5,266 nt of DNA from an uncultured Erysipelotrichaceae bacterium (lineage in GTDB: Bacteria; Bacillota_I; Bacilli_A; Erysipelotrichales; Erysipelotrichaceae). The stretch is taken from positions 1 through 5,266 of the forward strand of contig CAMOOA010000093.1 in assembly GCA_946621045.1 (NCBI GenBank). The letters run 5' to 3'. This document shows, one piece after another, positions 4,761 to 5,266 of this stretch; position 1 is the first letter of the stretch, and each line of letters begins with the position of its first letter. The notes below the pieces were generated by a model. It was not told where the DNA came from, searched no databases, and saw only the letters and a program-made list of their open reading frames with translations. A program made the translations under genes and the position numbers.

Positions 4761-5266
4761 TTATCCCCCCTTATTTTTGGATTTCCGGCCGAACAGCTTG
4801 CTGAAATCATAAAACCAGATCCAGGAAAGCTGTCTGTTCAAAGCGGCGAGTGCCACCGAGATGGAATAGCCGACCGCATAGATTCCCGCAAGGCAAATCA
4901 GTTTGAACCCCCACGAAGTACGGTCGAAATCAAGAAATGAGTACGGCGCCAGGCTGGAAGGCAGGATCCGGAGTCCGAAGAGCACCAGCATGATCAGCGC
5001 GTACAAAGTAATATACGTAGTACCGTAGAACGGTTCCAGAGGTTTCAGTTTTCCGATCGGCGCATCATTGAATACAAAGCATGTCAGCATCAGTGTCGGT
5101 ACGACCAGATGCATCATCACACCCGTGTAGGAAGTGACATCCGGCAGATCCGGCACCAGCGGTGTGAGGCCGACCATGACGACGGTGAAAATCACAAATT
5201 CTGTGGTCGCCGCCGAAAGCCGCAGAAAGTAGACGTTCCGGTTCGTGACCTCGGTACCGTCTCTGG
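4761..5266 (-). CDS. Pr6Pr-family (FAR-17a/AIG1-like) membrane protein, N-terminus cut by window edge
   Basis: The frame is open from the right edge to the TAA at 4763-4761, giving 167 visible residues. A GTG at 5195 is in frame, but the coding sequence plainly continues upstream (VYFLRLSAATTEFVIF), so that is not the true start. About four hydrophobic helices are visible. Features recalling the Pr6Pr family are a Thr-containing helix at the left (visible residues 14-32), MMHLVVPTLML (50-60) with an intramembrane His, and near the C-terminus APYSFLDFDRTSWGF followed by a helix and ALNR. The eukaryotic relatives AIG1 and ADTRP are membrane hydrolases of fatty acid esters of hydroxy fatty acids that use a Thr and a His. 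Here His52 of the visible part is a good match and the Thr is less certain. The C-terminus is a basic tail. It is the upstream partner in a tight two-gene operon with the YwaF-like gene. Confidence 0.82.
   Translation of the reverse strand, partial: RDGTEVTNRNVYFLRLSAATTEFVIFTVVMVGLTPLVPDLPDVTSYTGVMMHLVVPTLMLTCFVFNDAPIGKLKPLEPFYGTTYITLYALIMLVLFGLRILPSSLAPYSFLDFDRTSWGFKLICLAGIYAVGYSISVALAALNRQLSWIWFYDFSKLFGRKSKNKGG

Noticed and set aside
4322..4804. 160-codon plus-strand frame
   Set aside because: Antisense to the YwaF-like gene and the end of the Pr6Pr-like gene; no supporting signals.

Overview
The window suggests a bacterial chromosome of the Bacillota (Firmicutes) type. The grounds are compact genes with purine-rich Shine-Dalgarno sequences, a sigma-A-like promoter, a lipoprotein with a classic lipobox, short hairpin-plus-T-run terminators, a YdjI-type SPFH protein and a YwaF-type membrane protein. 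Base composition is mixed, roughly half GC by eye, so a low-GC bacillus is unlikely. A gut Erysipelotrichia-like or clostridial host is only a guess. I see no rRNA, tRNA, CRISPR array, insertion sequence or integrase.

Layout, left to right: (1) 1-811, minus strand, the N-terminal 270 codons of a YdjI-like SPFH/Band-7 protein that runs off the left edge. (2) 812-1278, a divergent intergenic region of 467 bases with a good candidate promoter for the SPFH gene, a weaker one pointing right, a GC-rich hairpin, nested inverted repeats and two GTAAACTG repeats ten bases apart. (3) 1279-1674 and 1667-2113, plus strand, two small helix-turn-helix proteins that overlap by 8 bases, are visibly paralogous, and resemble phage RinA/ArpU/DUF1492-type sigma-70 region-4-like regulators. 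A terminator follows. (4) 2303-2965, plus strand, an unrecognised 220-residue lipoprotein, then a 14-base perfect palindrome overlapping a strong terminator. (5) 3064-3927, plus strand, a ten-helix EamA/DMT transporter whose start codon lies inside a perfect 7-1-7 dyad. A bidirectional terminator follows. (6) 5266-3995, minus strand, a two-gene membrane operon: a Pr6Pr (FAR-17a/AIG1-like) protein cut by the right edge, and a YwaF/TMEM164-like protein whose ribosome binding site lies in the end of the first gene.

The genes form small, separately terminated units rather than one pathway. A loose common theme is the cell envelope: SPFH membrane scaffold, surface lipoprotein, permease, and two integral membrane proteins from families whose eukaryotic members act on lipids. 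The overlapping HTH pair is the most unusual element: a phage-style regulator fold, duplicated in tandem and translationally coupled, with no phage gene beside it in the window.
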